A DNA stretch of 47,369 nucleotides from JAHITU01 sp043800905. Its GTDB lineage: Bacteria > Patescibacteriota > Minisyncoccia > Phycocordibacterales > UBA12079. This document shows, one piece after another, positions 8,605 to 16,457 of the stretch (positions are counted from its first letter, which is position 1; each line of letters starts with the position of its first letter). A program made the translations under genes and the position numbers. The notes under the pieces are model-generated. The model searched no databases. It was not told where the DNA came from and worked only from the letters and a program-made list of their open reading frames with translations. The stretch spans positions 1 through 47,369 of the forward strand of contig JAZDMO010000009.1 in NCBI GenBank assembly GCA_043800905.1. The letters run 5' to 3'.

Positions 8605-8668
8605 AATTTAGTTATTTAGGTTTTAGGTATTTAGTTATTTAGGAGAAAAATTTACTAGGTAAATTTTT
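8605..8668 (-). promoter_or_regulatory. Composite hairpin-plus-word leader of rpsG
   Basis: On the minus strand: hairpin GAAAAATTTAC..GTAAATTTTTC, then TCCTAAATAACTAAATACC and CTAAAACCTAAATAACTAA directly before the ATG. Words repeat about every 9-11 nt. One of the clearest examples of this window-wide leader type. Confidence 0.65.
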
Positions 8669-8686
8669 CTTCTTATTTTAATGTTT

Positions 8687-9100
8687 TTATGAATTCTTTT
8701 CTCTTTTCGCTCCATAACGACTTCTACCCTTCTTTCTCTTAGTAACTCCTTCCGCATCTAACTTACCTCTTACGATAGTATAACGAATACCAACGTCCTT
8801 TACCTTTCCTCCTCGTAAAAGAACCACTGAGTGTTCCTGTAAATTGTGTCCCATCCCAGGGATATAGGCAGTCACTTCCATTCCATTGGTTAATCTTACT
8901 CTAGCAATTTTTCGCACAGCTGAGTTTGGTTTTTTAGGATTCTTAGTCGTTACCTTAACACAAACCCCTCTTTTAAAAGGTGAGAAATTATAAGCAGGCT
9001 TATTTTTCAAACTATTAAAACCACGTCGCAAAGCCACAGCCTTAGGTTTGCTGGGTACTGATTTTCTTTTTCTTTTTAATAATTGATTAACTGTTGACAT
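8687..9100 (-). CDS. rpsL: 30S ribosomal protein S12
   Basis: 137 aa. S12 sits at the decoding centre. Clear blocks: TTKNPKKPNSAVRKIARVRL (with the lysine equivalent to E. coli K42), IPGMGHNLQEHSVVLLRGG, and the basic C-terminus GRSRYGAKREK. Compared with the E. coli block VKDLPGVRYHTVRG, this protein has VKDVGIRYTIVRG, one residue shorter and without the proline near position 90, a site where substitutions alter streptomycin response in E. coli. The Asp of VKD is kept. It is the first gene of the rpsL-rpsG unit. The start follows the conserved MSTVNQLLK. Confidence 0.98.
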   Translation of the reverse strand: MSTVNQLLKRKRKSVPSKPKAVALRRGFNSLKNKPAYNFSPFKRGVCVKVTTKNPKKPNSAVRKIARVRLTNGMEVTAYIPGMGHNLQEHSVVLLRGGKVKDVGIRYTIVRGKLDAEGVTKRKKGRSRYGAKREKNS

Positions 9101-9203
9101 GTATTTGTTTAATTTCTTTCTTATTCAACTGCCTTAATTTACTATATTCAGCTAAATAAAGCAAGAGTTTCTCAAGGAGAAAAGGCAAAATAAATTTTTT
9201 CTT

Positions 9204-9821
9204 TTAAATTTTTACTCCTGTAATTAGGTAAAAGATAAAAGAAATAAGTGGAAAAATAAATTGCCATAAAAAAAATATCACGAAGAGCATTAAAAACAAA
9301 GAATATCTTTCAATTGTTTGCTTAAATTCAATATAATGATAAGGCAAAAAAGAAAATAGAATTTTAGAACCATCCAAAGGAGGAACAGGAATTAGATTAA
9401 AAATAGCTAAAACTAAATTAATAAGAATAACCATAACCAAAATATCAACAGAAATTAGTTGTAAAAAATTAAATAAATAACCCAAACGCAAAAATAAGCC
9501 AAAAAATAAGGCCACCAATAAATTAGAAGCGGGTCCCGCAAAAGCTACAATCGCGTCACCCCACCTTTGGTTTTTTAAATTATAAGGATTATAAGGAACT
9601 GGTTTTGCCCAACCCAACATAAAACCCACCGATAAATAAGCAAGAACAGGAACCACAAAAGATCCCAAAAAATCTAAATGTGCCAAAGGGTTAAGGGTTA
9701 AACGCCCTTCATTTTTAGCTGTAGGGTCACCCAATAAATAAGCAGCATATCCATGAGAAACTTCATGAATTACCACCGACATCAGCAATATTAAAATTGT
9801 AAATAAAAAACTTATATCCAT
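9204..9821 (-). CDS. Site-2 protease family (M50) membrane metalloprotease
   Basis: About 205 aa from the ATG at 9821 (a GTG lies in frame at 9836). Multi-spanning membrane protein with the zinc motif HEVSHG in the first third and the second-metal-ligand motif NLIPVPPLDGS in the C-terminal half, both diagnostic for the compact FtsH-independent M50B group (YwhC/Rv1735-like) that lacks a PDZ domain. Such enzymes cleave substrates within the membrane; the substrate is unknown. It stands alone on the minus strand, 103 nt from rpsL, and diverges from rpmB. Confidence 0.9.
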   Translation of the reverse strand: MDISFLFTILILLMSVVIHEVSHGYAAYLLGDPTAKNEGRLTLNPLAHLDFLGSFVVPVLAYLSVGFMLGWAKPVPYNPYNLKNQRWGDAIVAFAGPASNLLVALFFGLFLRLGYLFNFLQLISVDILVMVILINLVLAIFNLIPVPPLDGSKILFSFLPYHYIEFKQTIERYSLFLMLFVIFFLWQFIFPLISFIFYLITGVKI

Positions 9822-9878
9822 ACTTGCAAAATACACCTTTTATGATAACATAAACGAGTAATATTTAAAGAAAAAAAT

Positions 9879-10121
9879 ATGGGAAAAATTTGTCCAATCA
9901 CAAATAAAGGAACAAAGATGGCAGGAAGATACAGCAACCGTGTGCGTGCTGAGAAATTTAATCCTGGAGGAAATATTCGAAGAAAACCTAATTTACAAAG
10001 GAAAAAAATCTATATTCCTGAAACCGATCAAACCGTTATTATGGATTTATCAACAAAAGCAATTAAAACTATCAACAAAAACGGAGCCTACAAGACATTA
10101 AAGAAAGCTAATATTATATAA
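9879..10121 (+). CDS. rpmB: 50S ribosomal protein L28
   Basis: 80 aa. Family blocks: N-terminal KICPITNKG, RYSNRVRAEKFNPGGNIRRK, QRKKIYIPE, and a C-terminal helix ending in KTLKKANII. L28 packs near the E-site side of the 50S subunit. Only one cysteine of the zinc-type L28 set is present, so this is the zinc-free form. It is monocistronic: divergent from the protease and followed 10 nt later by a strong terminator. No Shine-Dalgarno; A-rich sequence precedes the ATG. Confidence 0.95.
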   Translation: MGKICPITNKGTKMAGRYSNRVRAEKFNPGGNIRRKPNLQRKKIYIPETDQTVIMDLSTKAIKTINKNGAYKTLKKANII

Positions 10122-10130
10122 AAATAAAAA

Positions 10131-10164
10131 AGAGCGTCAGCCGAAGGCTGACGCTCTTTTTTTT
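10131..10164 (+). terminator. Terminator of rpmB
   Basis: Perfect 12-bp stem AGAGCGTCAGCC / GGCTGACGCTCT with a GAA loop, followed by eight T. It may also act for the convergent minus-strand gene ending at 10212. Confidence 0.92.
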
Positions 10165-10211
10165 AAAATATCAAAAACTGAAAAATATTAATTCCGAGTT
10201 AATTCATAAAT

Positions 10212-10925
10212 CTATTTTCTAAATATTCCAAATTTAAGGATAGTCAAAATAGCCGAAAAACCATCTTTCCAACCAATTTTTTTACCTTCTGCATAAGTTC
10301 TCCCATAATAAGATACCCCTACTTCATAAATCCTCCACCTCCCTCGAGAGCAACGAGCTACTAATTCTGGTTCAATTCCAAATCTTTTTGACTCTAATTC
10401 ATTAACAAAAGAATCCAAAACTTCTCTTTTAAAAACCTTATAACAAGATTCCATATCTGATAAATTCAAACCGGTAAAAATATCCGACAAAACTGTTAAA
10501 AACTTATTTCCTAAATAATGCCAAAAATACAAAACTCGATGAGTAGAATTACCTAAAAAACGAGAACTAAAAACCACATCAGCTTTACCATCTAAAATTG
10601 GTTTTAATAATCTTTCATATTCGTTAGGGTCATATTCTAAATCTGCGTCTTGAATAATTATTAAATCTCCAGAAGCATTTTGAAAGCCCTTTTTAACAGA
10701 AGCTCCCTTCCCCTCATTTTTTTCAGAAAAAATAATTTTATATTTTGTTTGATCTAAACTTTTTAAAATTTCAACAGTTCCATCAGTAGAAGCGTCATCA
10801 ACTAAAACAACTTCTTTCTCAATTGATATCTTAGATTGTTCAACCAAAGTCAAAATTTTCAAAAGAGTATCTTTTTCATTATAAACAGGAATTATGATAG
10901 ATAATTTTTGCATATTATTTTGCAT
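10212..10925 (-). CDS. Family 2 glycosyltransferase, polyprenyl-phosphate sugar transferase-like
   Basis: 237 aa. GT-A fold: IIPVYNEKDTL at the start, nucleotide-binding VLVDDASTDGT, metal-binding QDADLEYDP and SSRFLG. This is the dolichol/undecaprenyl-phosphate mannose or glucose synthase type. No C-terminal membrane helices are evident, so it would be soluble or peripheral. It would charge a lipid carrier used by GT-C enzymes; a GT-C-like gene and a GtrA gene lie within 3 kb, which supports that role by context. Start codon alternatives differ by 4 residues (MQNNMQ). Divergent from the methyltransferase gene. Confidence 0.9.
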   Translation of the reverse strand: MQNNMQKLSIIIPVYNEKDTLLKILTLVEQSKISIEKEVVLVDDASTDGTVEILKSLDQTKYKIIFSEKNEGKGASVKKGFQNASGDLIIIQDADLEYDPNEYERLLKPILDGKADVVFSSRFLGNSTHRVLYFWHYLGNKFLTVLSDIFTGLNLSDMESCYKVFKREVLDSFVNELESKRFGIEPELVARCSRGRWRIYEVGVSYYGRTYAEGKKIGWKDGFSAILTILKFGIFRK

Positions 10926-11014
10926 TTTTTTAAATTAAATATTTTCTATATTCTACTCCAAAAACTTCATTTTAAAAAATGCTCGTCATCTTTTTTTCTG
11001 ATATGATAGAAGTC

Positions 11015-11617
11015 ATGAAAAAATTAAAACCGACAAGAGGTTATGGATTATTAGAAAGACCTCTCTCAAAAGAGAGAATAAAAATGGCCAACAAACTCAT
11101 TCTTCCAGAATCAAGATTGGGCAGTATTTTAGATATAGGGTGTGGAGTTAACCCACTTTTTTTATTAAAAACTCCTTTTCGTATAAAATATGGAATAGAC
11201 TCGGCTATTAAAAAACTAAACTATGGTCAAAATATTTTTTTAAATCGTATGGATATAGAAGAAAATGAAAAACTTCCCTTTAGTAATAATTTTTTTGACG
11301 TAATTACTATGTTAGCTGTTATCGAACATATAGATCCATCAAAAGTCCTTGATATTCTAAAAGAAATACACCGCATCCTAAAACCAAATTGCAGATTTAT
11401 TTTATCTACCCCTTGCCCTTGGTCAGATTTCTTACTTAAATTTATGTCAAAAATTAAACTTGTGAGTAAAAAAGAAATTGATGACCATAAAACAAAATAT
11501 GGTCAAAAGAAAATAATTTTACTTCTTCAGAAAAGTGGTTTTTCTATAAAAAACATCCGTGCTGGATATTTTGAAATTTTTTTAAATAATTGGGCCTATG
11601 CAAACAAATCTTTTTAA
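11015..11617 (+). CDS. Class I SAM-dependent methyltransferase
   Basis: About 200 aa from the ATG at 11015; a longer frame opens at 10979, but its extra residues are hydrophobic and overlap a likely -10 element (GATATGATAG). Motif I ILDIGCGVNPLFLL, motif II DMEENEKLPFSNNFFDVI-type acidic loop, post-II AVIEHIDP, and motif III LKPNCRFILSTP mark a Rossmann methyltransferase of the Methyltransf_11 type. The substrate is unknown. The next gene overlaps it by 20 bp, implying translational coupling. The pairing suggests modification of a lipid-linked sugar or glycan, by inference. Confidence 0.85.
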   Translation: MKKLKPTRGYGLLERPLSKERIKMANKLILPESRLGSILDIGCGVNPLFLLKTPFRIKYGIDSAIKKLNYGQNIFLNRMDIEENEKLPFSNNFFDVITMLAVIEHIDPSKVLDILKEIHRILKPNCRFILSTPCPWSDFLLKFMSKIKLVSKKEIDDHKTKYGQKKIILLLQKSGFSIKNIRAGYFEIFLNNWAYANKSF

Positions 11618-13154
11618 AAAATTAAGAATCATTACTATTACAACCCTATTAATTTGGCTATGTTTTTTCCTTTTTCAAAAAATCGGATTGGCAACAGCTG
11701 ATTTAGGGAGGTTTCTAAAAAATGGAGAAAATATATTTAATGGAAATTTTAAAGAAATTTTAAATACAAATTTTTATTCTTATACCTTTGCTCAATACCC
11801 CTTTCTTAACCACCATTGGGGTACTGGAGTAATTTTTTACCTTATTTACAAAATAGGGGGCTTTTTATTCCTTCATCTTTTTTCGATTACCCTAATACTA
11901 TCTACTTTTTTTATCTTATTTAAAATAACAGAAAAAAAAGCAGGATTAATAATAACCACTCTTTTTTCCTTATTATTAATTCCACTAATGGCATACAGAA
12001 GAGAAATTCGCCCAGAACTTTTCAGCGGACTATTTTCATCTATTTTTGTTTATATTCTTTGGTCCTATCGAGACAATAGGCTCTCACCAAAAAAACTTTT
12101 ATTATTACCATTTATTGAAATTCTTTGGGTAAATCTTCATATTTATTTTTTCTTAGGACCAGCAATTATAGGGGCCTTCATTCTAGAAAAACTAATTTTT
12201 TATTTCAAAAACAAAAAAGAAATTTTAAAACCATTATTCTATACTTTTGGGGGAACAATAATAGCAACCTTAATAAATCCCTTTGGTTGGAAAGGGGCAG
12301 TTCACCCCTTCATGATCTACAACAATTATGGTTATAAAATTCTAGAAGAGCAATCAGTTTGGTTTCTAGAAAATTTAAATATTAATAATCCAAACTTTTT
12401 ATTCTTTAAAATTATTTTATTTTTAATTATTTCTAGCTTTGTCTGGATGATTATTAAAAAACGCTCAGAATTTCAGTGGGTTAATTTTTTTCTAATAATT
12501 GGATTTGGTTTTATGGCTTGTTTGTCCATACGCAATATTTCTCTTTTTGCATTCATATCTCTTCCAATTTTAGCTTGGAATTTTAAAATTCTTTGGCCTA
12601 AAATAGATTTATCTAATATAGATAAAAAAATCTATTCTCTAATAACAGCATTAATAATTGTCATTGTAATTTGTATAGAATACGGAAACTACTTACCCGC
12701 CAATAGTAACCTTTTTGGTTTGGGAGTAATTAAATATGAAAGTAATGCAATTGATTTTTTTAAAAAAAATAATTTAAAAGGTCCAATTTTTAATAATTAT
12801 GATATTGGTGGATATTTAATTTATCATCTATACCCACAAGAAAAAGTTTTTGTAGATAACCGCCCAGAAACTTATCCCCCAGAATTTTTTCAAAATATAT
12901 ATATTCCGATGCAAGAAAATGAAAAAATTTGGAAAGAAAAAAGCAAGGAATATAATTTCAACACCATATTTTTTTATCTTCATGATGCCACCTCTTGGGG
13001 CCAACAATTTATGATTTCAAGAGTTCAAGACAAAGAATGGATTCCTGTTTTTGCAGATGACTTTATTATTATTTTTGTAAAAGATAACGAAATAAACAAA
13101 AACCTAATTAAAAAGCATGAAATTCCTCAAAATGCTTTTAAATATATTTATTGA
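11598..13154 (+). CDS. Polytopic GT-C-like membrane protein
   Basis: 518 aa with roughly ten membrane helices and a hydrophilic C-terminal third. After the first helix there is a periplasmic loop with FAQYPFLNHHWGTG, then MAYRREIRPELFSG; the C-terminal domain has GGYLIYHLYPQEKVFVDNRP. An acidic or charged first loop plus many helices is the plan of GT-C glycosyltransferases that use polyprenyl-phosphate sugars. I do not recognise a named family. It is coupled to the methyltransferase by overlap and ends with a TGA that overlaps the convergent gtrA-like gene by 7 bp. It probably transfers sugars outside the membrane using the product of the GT2 at 10212. Confidence 0.75.
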   Translation: MQTNLFKKLRIITITTLLIWLCFFLFQKIGLATADLGRFLKNGENIFNGNFKEILNTNFYSYTFAQYPFLNHHWGTGVIFYLIYKIGGFLFLHLFSITLILSTFFILFKITEKKAGLIITTLFSLLLIPLMAYRREIRPELFSGLFSSIFVYILWSYRDNRLSPKKLLLLPFIEILWVNLHIYFFLGPAIIGAFILEKLIFYFKNKKEILKPLFYTFGGTIIATLINPFGWKGAVHPFMIYNNYGYKILEEQSVWFLENLNINNPNFLFFKIILFLIISSFVWMIIKKRSEFQWVNFFLIIGFGFMACLSIRNISLFAFISLPILAWNFKILWPKIDLSNIDKKIYSLITALIIVIVICIEYGNYLPANSNLFGLGVIKYESNAIDFFKKNNLKGPIFNNYDIGGYLIYHLYPQEKVFVDNRPETYPPEFFQNIYIPMQENEKIWKEKSKEYNFNTIFFYLHDATSWGQQFMISRVQDKEWIPVFADDFIIIFVKDNEINKNLIKKHEIPQNAFKYIY

Positions 13155-13570
13155 AATTTTTCAAAAGTAATAAAACGATTTGCTCCAAAACTCCAAAGAG
13201 AAACTATTATTTGAGATATGGCTTTAGCTAAGAGATACCAAAGAGCTAAATATTCTACCATGATAGAAATTAAAACAACATTCAAAAACAAAGATACTAG
13301 GGACACAAAAATAAAAACAGAATATTGTGGAGTGTAGGCGTGACTTTTATTTTTGAAAGTAATCTTTTTTTGAACAAAATACGAAACTCCTGAAGCAATA
13401 ATAAAAGCAGTTACTACAGAATAGACATAATATAAATTAAGAAATTCAGTCAAAGAATAAACCAAACTAAAATCGACAATCGTAGGAATTATAGCAACCA
13501 AACCATAAACAATAAATTGTCGAAAAATTAAAGACTTTATTCCTAAGTGATTCTCCAAAATATCAAACAT
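13148..13570 (-). CDS. GtrA family membrane protein
   Basis: 140 aa, four membrane helices, with the GtrA hallmarks: QFIVYGLVAIIPTIVDFSLV at the first helix, SYFVQKKITFKN after the second, and the final SFGANRFITFEK. GtrA proteins are thought to help flip polyprenyl-phosphate-linked sugars across the membrane. Location next to a GT2 and a GT-C-like enzyme fits a complete lipid-linked glycosyl-transfer pathway. Convergent with the 11598 gene (7-bp overlap at the stop codons). Confidence 0.93.
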   Translation of the reverse strand: MFDILENHLGIKSLIFRQFIVYGLVAIIPTIVDFSLVYSLTEFLNLYYVYSVVTAFIIASGVSYFVQKKITFKNKSHAYTPQYSVFIFVSLVSLFLNVVLISIMVEYLALWYLLAKAISQIIVSLWSFGANRFITFEKFQ

Positions 13571-13637
13571 AATTAATTCATATTATATACTTTTTTTAAA
13601 TAAATTTAATCTTAAAAAATTTAAAAGAATAAACACT

Positions 13638-13667
13638 CCCCTTTTTGAACGACCGTTTAAAAAAGGG
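13638..13667 (-). terminator. Hairpin after the Cas2-like gene, with AACG-N2-CGTT core
   Basis: Imperfect 13-14 bp stem CCCTTTTTGAACG / CGTTTAAAAAAGGG with a 2-nt core. It lies 19 nt past the stop of the gene at 13686. Its inner AACGACCGTT has the same AACG-N2-CGTT form as the centre of the upstream palindrome (AACGGTCGTT), so it may be a second binding site as well as a terminator. Confidence 0.5.
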
Positions 13668-13685
13668 ATATACAAAAATATTTGT

Positions 13686-14249
13686 TTAAAACTCTTTTTT
13701 TGACTTATCTAATCCAAAAAACTCTTTTAACCATTTATCATTTTCTATCTTTTCCACTGTCATATATAAAACATCCTTACCAACAAAAAGATCTGATTTT
13801 AACATCACAATGAGTTCCTCACAGTCATAAGGAAAAACCCATACACTATTTTGTAATTTAATAAAACCAAAATTGTTTAAAGTTAACCTTAGTAAATTTC
13901 GAGTATCTTTTCTTTTTTCTTTAATATCAAAAATAACAACTCTCCATTTTCTGTCCCATCTTTTTGGTCTTTTAATTCTTAAATCTCCTAATTTATACTT
14001 AACTAATTCCCTTTCCCCTTTTTCTGTCAACCTCACAAACTTTTTACCATTTTTAATTTCAAATTTTATATAGCCACTTTTTGATAATTTTCCAATAGCG
14101 TTATTTAAATAACCCTTTCTTCTATAATTTTGTTTCCCTGTAAACTGCTTAATCACAACAAGAGCATTCGGTGCCAACAAAGCCAAACTTAAAACTCCAG
14201 TAACAGCAATCGTGGTTAAAATAATTTTTTGAACTGGAATTTTTTCCAT
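13686..14249 (-). CDS. Winged-helix protein with PaaX/Cas2-like C-terminal domain
   Basis: 187 aa. Residues 10-35 form a hydrophobic helix (LTTIAVTGVLSLALLAPN). Residues 40-85 look like a winged helix (KGYLNNAIGKLSKSGYIKFE, FVRLTEKGERELVKY). Residues 95-180 are a ferredoxin-like domain with KWRVVIFDIKEKRKDTRNLL and FIKLQNSVWVFP, the pattern shared by Cas2 nucleases and the PaaX C-terminus. The D of FDI is the position of the Cas2 metal residue. No CRISPR array or other cas gene is visible, so a PaaX-like transcription regulator is more likely than an adaptation nuclease. A 40-bp palindrome 37 nt upstream suggests autorepression. Confidence 0.8.
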   Translation of the reverse strand: MEKIPVQKIILTTIAVTGVLSLALLAPNALVVIKQFTGKQNYRRKGYLNNAIGKLSKSGYIKFEIKNGKKFVRLTEKGERELVKYKLGDLRIKRPKRWDRKWRVVIFDIKEKRKDTRNLLRLTLNNFGFIKLQNSVWVFPYDCEELIVMLKSDLFVGKDVLYMTVEKIENDKWLKEFFGLDKSKKEF

Positions 14250-14285
14250 ATTTTTAGATTAAATCAAATTTTTTAACTATTTAAT

Positions 14286-14325
14286 TGTGTACACTAAATG
14301 AACGGTCGTTGGTTTAGTGTACACA
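14286..14325 (-). promoter_or_regulatory. 40-bp palindromic operator upstream of the Cas2-like regulator
   Basis: Perfect 13-bp arms TGTGTACACTAAA (14286-14298) and TTTAGTGTACACA (14313-14325) enclose a smaller inverted repeat AACG-GT-CGTT. A minus-strand TATAAT at 14329-14334 lies 3 nt upstream of the palindrome, so the palindrome covers the expected transcription start. This is the layout of a repressor operator, probably for the adjacent regulator. Confidence 0.75.
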
Positions 14326-14353
14326 TTAATTATAATATTTTATCTTTAATTTA

Positions 14354-15220
14354 TTAATAAATTAAATTTTTTCCGTCGCTTTGGATTATAAGAGTTCCCT
14401 GCTCATCGGTGCGGAGAGTTTTAATTTCTAAATTGTTTAATGAATCTAAAACTTCCTGACTAGGATGCCCATAACGATTATCAGCCCCCACTGAAATTAT
14501 CGCTAATTCAGGACTAGTTAAACCCAAAAAATATTCTCCACTAGAAGTTTTAGAACCGTGATGGCCTAATTTTAAAACGTCAACATCAAGTCCGCCAGCT
14601 GGCGGATTTCCATCCAATCTGCTTAAATAATCTTCAATAGATTTTGGTGAGTCGCCCATTAATAAAAAAGAATTTTTTCCATACACTAATTTAATTACCA
14701 AAGAAGCTAAATTGGTTTCAAAATTTGTTGCGTCTCTATCAGGAAATAAAATTTCTAAATAAGCTCCATCACCCAAATCAATTACTTGCCCTCGAGTTAA
14801 AATCTTTTTTTCGATTTCTTCATCTCTAATATTTTCATCTAAAACTTCACAAAGAGCGGTGTCGCAGAGCACCCCAGAATTAAAATATTCTCCAATTTCA
14901 TAATTTTTAAAAACCTCAGGAAAACCACCAATATGATCCGCATCAGGATGAGAAGCAATTAAAATATTTATAGTTCTATCATAAAACGGCATCAGCTGAG
15001 AAAGCTCTCTTAAAACTTTTCCATTTGGTCCCCCATCTAAAAGAATTTGTTTTCCGCTGGGACTTTCAATAAAAATTGCATCGCCCTGCCCTACATCCAA
15101 AAACGCAATGGTTAATAAACCATTGCGTTCTTCAGCTAAAACTCCATACCAAACAAAAACTGTAATTCCTAAAAAAATTCCTAAAAATATTTTTTTAAAA
15201 ACTATTTTTGAAATAGACAT
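14354..15220 (-). CDS. ComEC/Rec2-type metallo-beta-lactamase-fold hydrolase
   Basis: 288 aa: an N-terminal membrane anchor (about 8-26) and one MBL domain. Signature blocks: FLDVGQGDAIFIESPSG, the metal motif SHPDADHIGG (HxDxDH), LMGDSP and KLGHHGSKTSS. These match the extracellular MBL domain of ComEC-type DNA-uptake proteins, here without the ComEC channel, as in stand-alone ComEC-like hydrolases. An extracytoplasmic nuclease or phosphodiesterase role is plausible. Oddly, a 16-bp perfect palindrome (14591-14606) is read in frame as part of GNPPAGGL just before the conserved DVDVLKLGHHG. Two prepilin-like genes lie directly upstream. Confidence 0.9.
   Translation of the reverse strand: MSISKIVFKKIFLGIFLGITVFVWYGVLAEERNGLLTIAFLDVGQGDAIFIESPSGKQILLDGGPNGKVLRELSQLMPFYDRTINILIASHPDADHIGGFPEVFKNYEIGEYFNSGVLCDTALCEVLDENIRDEEIEKKILTRGQVIDLGDGAYLEILFPDRDATNFETNLASLVIKLVYGKNSFLLMGDSPKSIEDYLSRLDGNPPAGGLDVDVLKLGHHGSKTSSGEYFLGLTSPELAIISVGADNRYGHPSQEVLDSLNNLEIKTLRTDEQGTLIIQSDGKNLIY
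14591..14606. repeat. Palindromic mini-element inside the ComEC-like gene
   Basis: TCCGCCAGCTGGCGGA, identical to intergenic copies at 23784-23799 and 36924-36939. Here it is translated in frame without breaking the gene. Confidence 0.9.
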
Positions 15221-15241
15221 TTTGATTTATTTTTAATAATT

Positions 15242-15760
15242 TTAAATATTATCGTCATTGAAAATTCCACAATTTAAAACACTAGGTTTTTCAAATGTAG
15301 AAATTACCTTACAAACAACATCATTTTTTTTATACCCTAAAGATCCTTTTAAAGTTGCGTCTCCTGAATTATTCCAATCAATCGAAAATCCTTTGTTTTC
15401 AAAATAAGTACGAGTATCAATTTTTGAAAAATCAATTCCCCATCCTAATATTGAAACACTATTAGACTCTTTCCCCCCTTCGCCAATACCCCAAGGGAAA
15501 TTAGTCTCTTTAATTAAAGATTTATCTAAATAATTTTGATTAGCAAAATCTTTAACAACTACAAAAGCCTCATCTAAATCGTTCCCAATAATATATTGTT
15601 CTTCTAAAATATTTTCTGACTCATTTAGAATAATCTCAAAATCATCACTTTCTTCTAGAGTTTGACTTTCATCTTGCTGAGAATAATAATAACTCCCACC
15701 CAAAACAGCAATTATTCCTATTGCTATTAAAACCCCAACTAAACCAAATCCTTTGTTCAT
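15242..15760 (-). CDS. Type IV prepilin-like protein (copy 1)
   Basis: 172 aa. Short basic leader then a hydrophobic helix, MNKGFGLVGVLIAIGIIAVL, resembling a prepilin N-terminus, although the usual Glu at +5 is not evident (KGFGLVGVL). The linker YYYSQQDESQTLEESDD leads to a C-terminal globular domain with two cysteines (VVCKV, LNCG) that may pair. The first 50 codons are nearly identical in DNA to the next gene upstream, while the C-terminal parts differ strongly. Export as a minor pilin or a membrane-anchored surface protein is inferred. The ComEC-like gene 22 nt downstream fits a competence context. Confidence 0.7.
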   Translation of the reverse strand: MNKGFGLVGVLIAIGIIAVLGGSYYYSQQDESQTLEESDDFEIILNESENILEEQYIIGNDLDEAFVVVKDFANQNYLDKSLIKETNFPWGIGEGGKESNSVSILGWGIDFSKIDTRTYFENKGFSIDWNNSGDATLKGSLGYKKNDVVCKVISTFEKPSVLNCGIFNDDNI

Positions 15761-16316
15761 TATTTTTTTAATTAATTTTTAATAACTTTTTCTTTAATTA
15801 GTTGTTGGTATTTGTTATGTCCCCACAAGTAACACGGTGCTCATCACCTAAACCACCCATAATAATACAAACAAGATTATCTTTCCTTATACCAGTAGAA
15901 TTGCCAAGCGTTCTATCTCCTGAATTACTTAAGCTAGAAATAAACCCTTCTGGGGACATACTTCTTTTTTTTGTGGAAAAAACCATCGTCAAACCTTTAA
16001 GTTCAACCACCTCAGAAAATTCATCACCATCATTTTTATTAAAATGCCAACTTAAATTACTTTTTTCTATAGAAGAATTTTTATAAGAATTATTCTTGAA
16101 AAAATTCATTATATCTAAAACATTATTAAAAGTGTCTGGAACTTGTTCAGAAGTACCAGTATTTTCTGACTCATTTAGAATAATCTCAGAATCATCATTT
16201 TCTTCTAGAGTTTGGCTTTCATCTTGCTGAGAATAATAATAACTCCCACCCAAAACAGCAATTATTCCTATTGCTATTAAAACCCCAACTAAACCAAATC
16301 CTTTTTCTTTGTTCAT
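15611..16316 (-). repeat. Direct repeat of the prepilin 5' coding segment
   Basis: Positions 15611-15760 and 16161-16316 are copies of one sequence, differing by a handful of substitutions and one 6-bp in-frame insertion near the start codon in the second copy. The repeat covers the leader, membrane helix and acidic linker of both genes and stops abruptly at the linker. Confidence 0.9.
15798..16316 (-). CDS. Type IV prepilin-like protein (copy 2)
   Basis: 172 aa. N-terminus MNKEKGFGLVGVLIAIGIIA, then the same YYYSQQDESQTLEE linker as copy 1, but an unrelated-looking C-terminal half that still ends with a CIIMGGLGDEHRVTCG two-cysteine loop. The EKGFGLVGVL start is a better prepilin-peptidase site than in copy 1. 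The near identity of the two N-terminal coding segments against divergent C-terminal domains points to recent duplication or gene conversion of the export module only. The gene is 37 nt upstream of copy 1, likely co-transcribed. Confidence 0.7.
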   Translation of the reverse strand: MNKEKGFGLVGVLIAIGIIAVLGGSYYYSQQDESQTLEENDDSEIILNESENTGTSEQVPDTFNNVLDIMNFFKNNSYKNSSIEKSNLSWHFNKNDGDEFSEVVELKGLTMVFSTKKRSMSPEGFISSLSNSGDRTLGNSTGIRKDNLVCIIMGGLGDEHRVTCGDITNTNN

Positions 16317-16355
16317 AATAACTTTAACTAATTTTTAATAATTATTTTTAAATTT

Positions 16356-16432
16356 CTAGATTACTTCGCTAGGAGGTTTTTTAAATTTTTTCAAAAATTT
16401 AAAAAACCTCCTTCCTCGCAATGACGGACGAT
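16356..16432. repeat. REP-like repeat copy
   Basis: Begins TCTAGATTACTTCGCTAGG and ends CTTCCTCGCAATGACGG, with a long inverted repeat between (AGGAGGTTTTTTAAATTTTT against its complement). Same boundary words as the other REP-like copies in the window. Confidence 0.8.
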
Positions 16433-16457
16433 GTTTCGCTAAACCAATTCCTAAAAC

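Noticed and set aside
13686..14249. CRISPR adaptation gene cas2
   Set aside because: The domain is Cas2-like, but it is fused to a winged helix and there are no repeats-spacers, cas1 or effector genes in the window.
14354..15220. Complete ComEC DNA-uptake channel
   Set aside because: Only the MBL domain with a single membrane anchor is present; the competence channel domain is absent.
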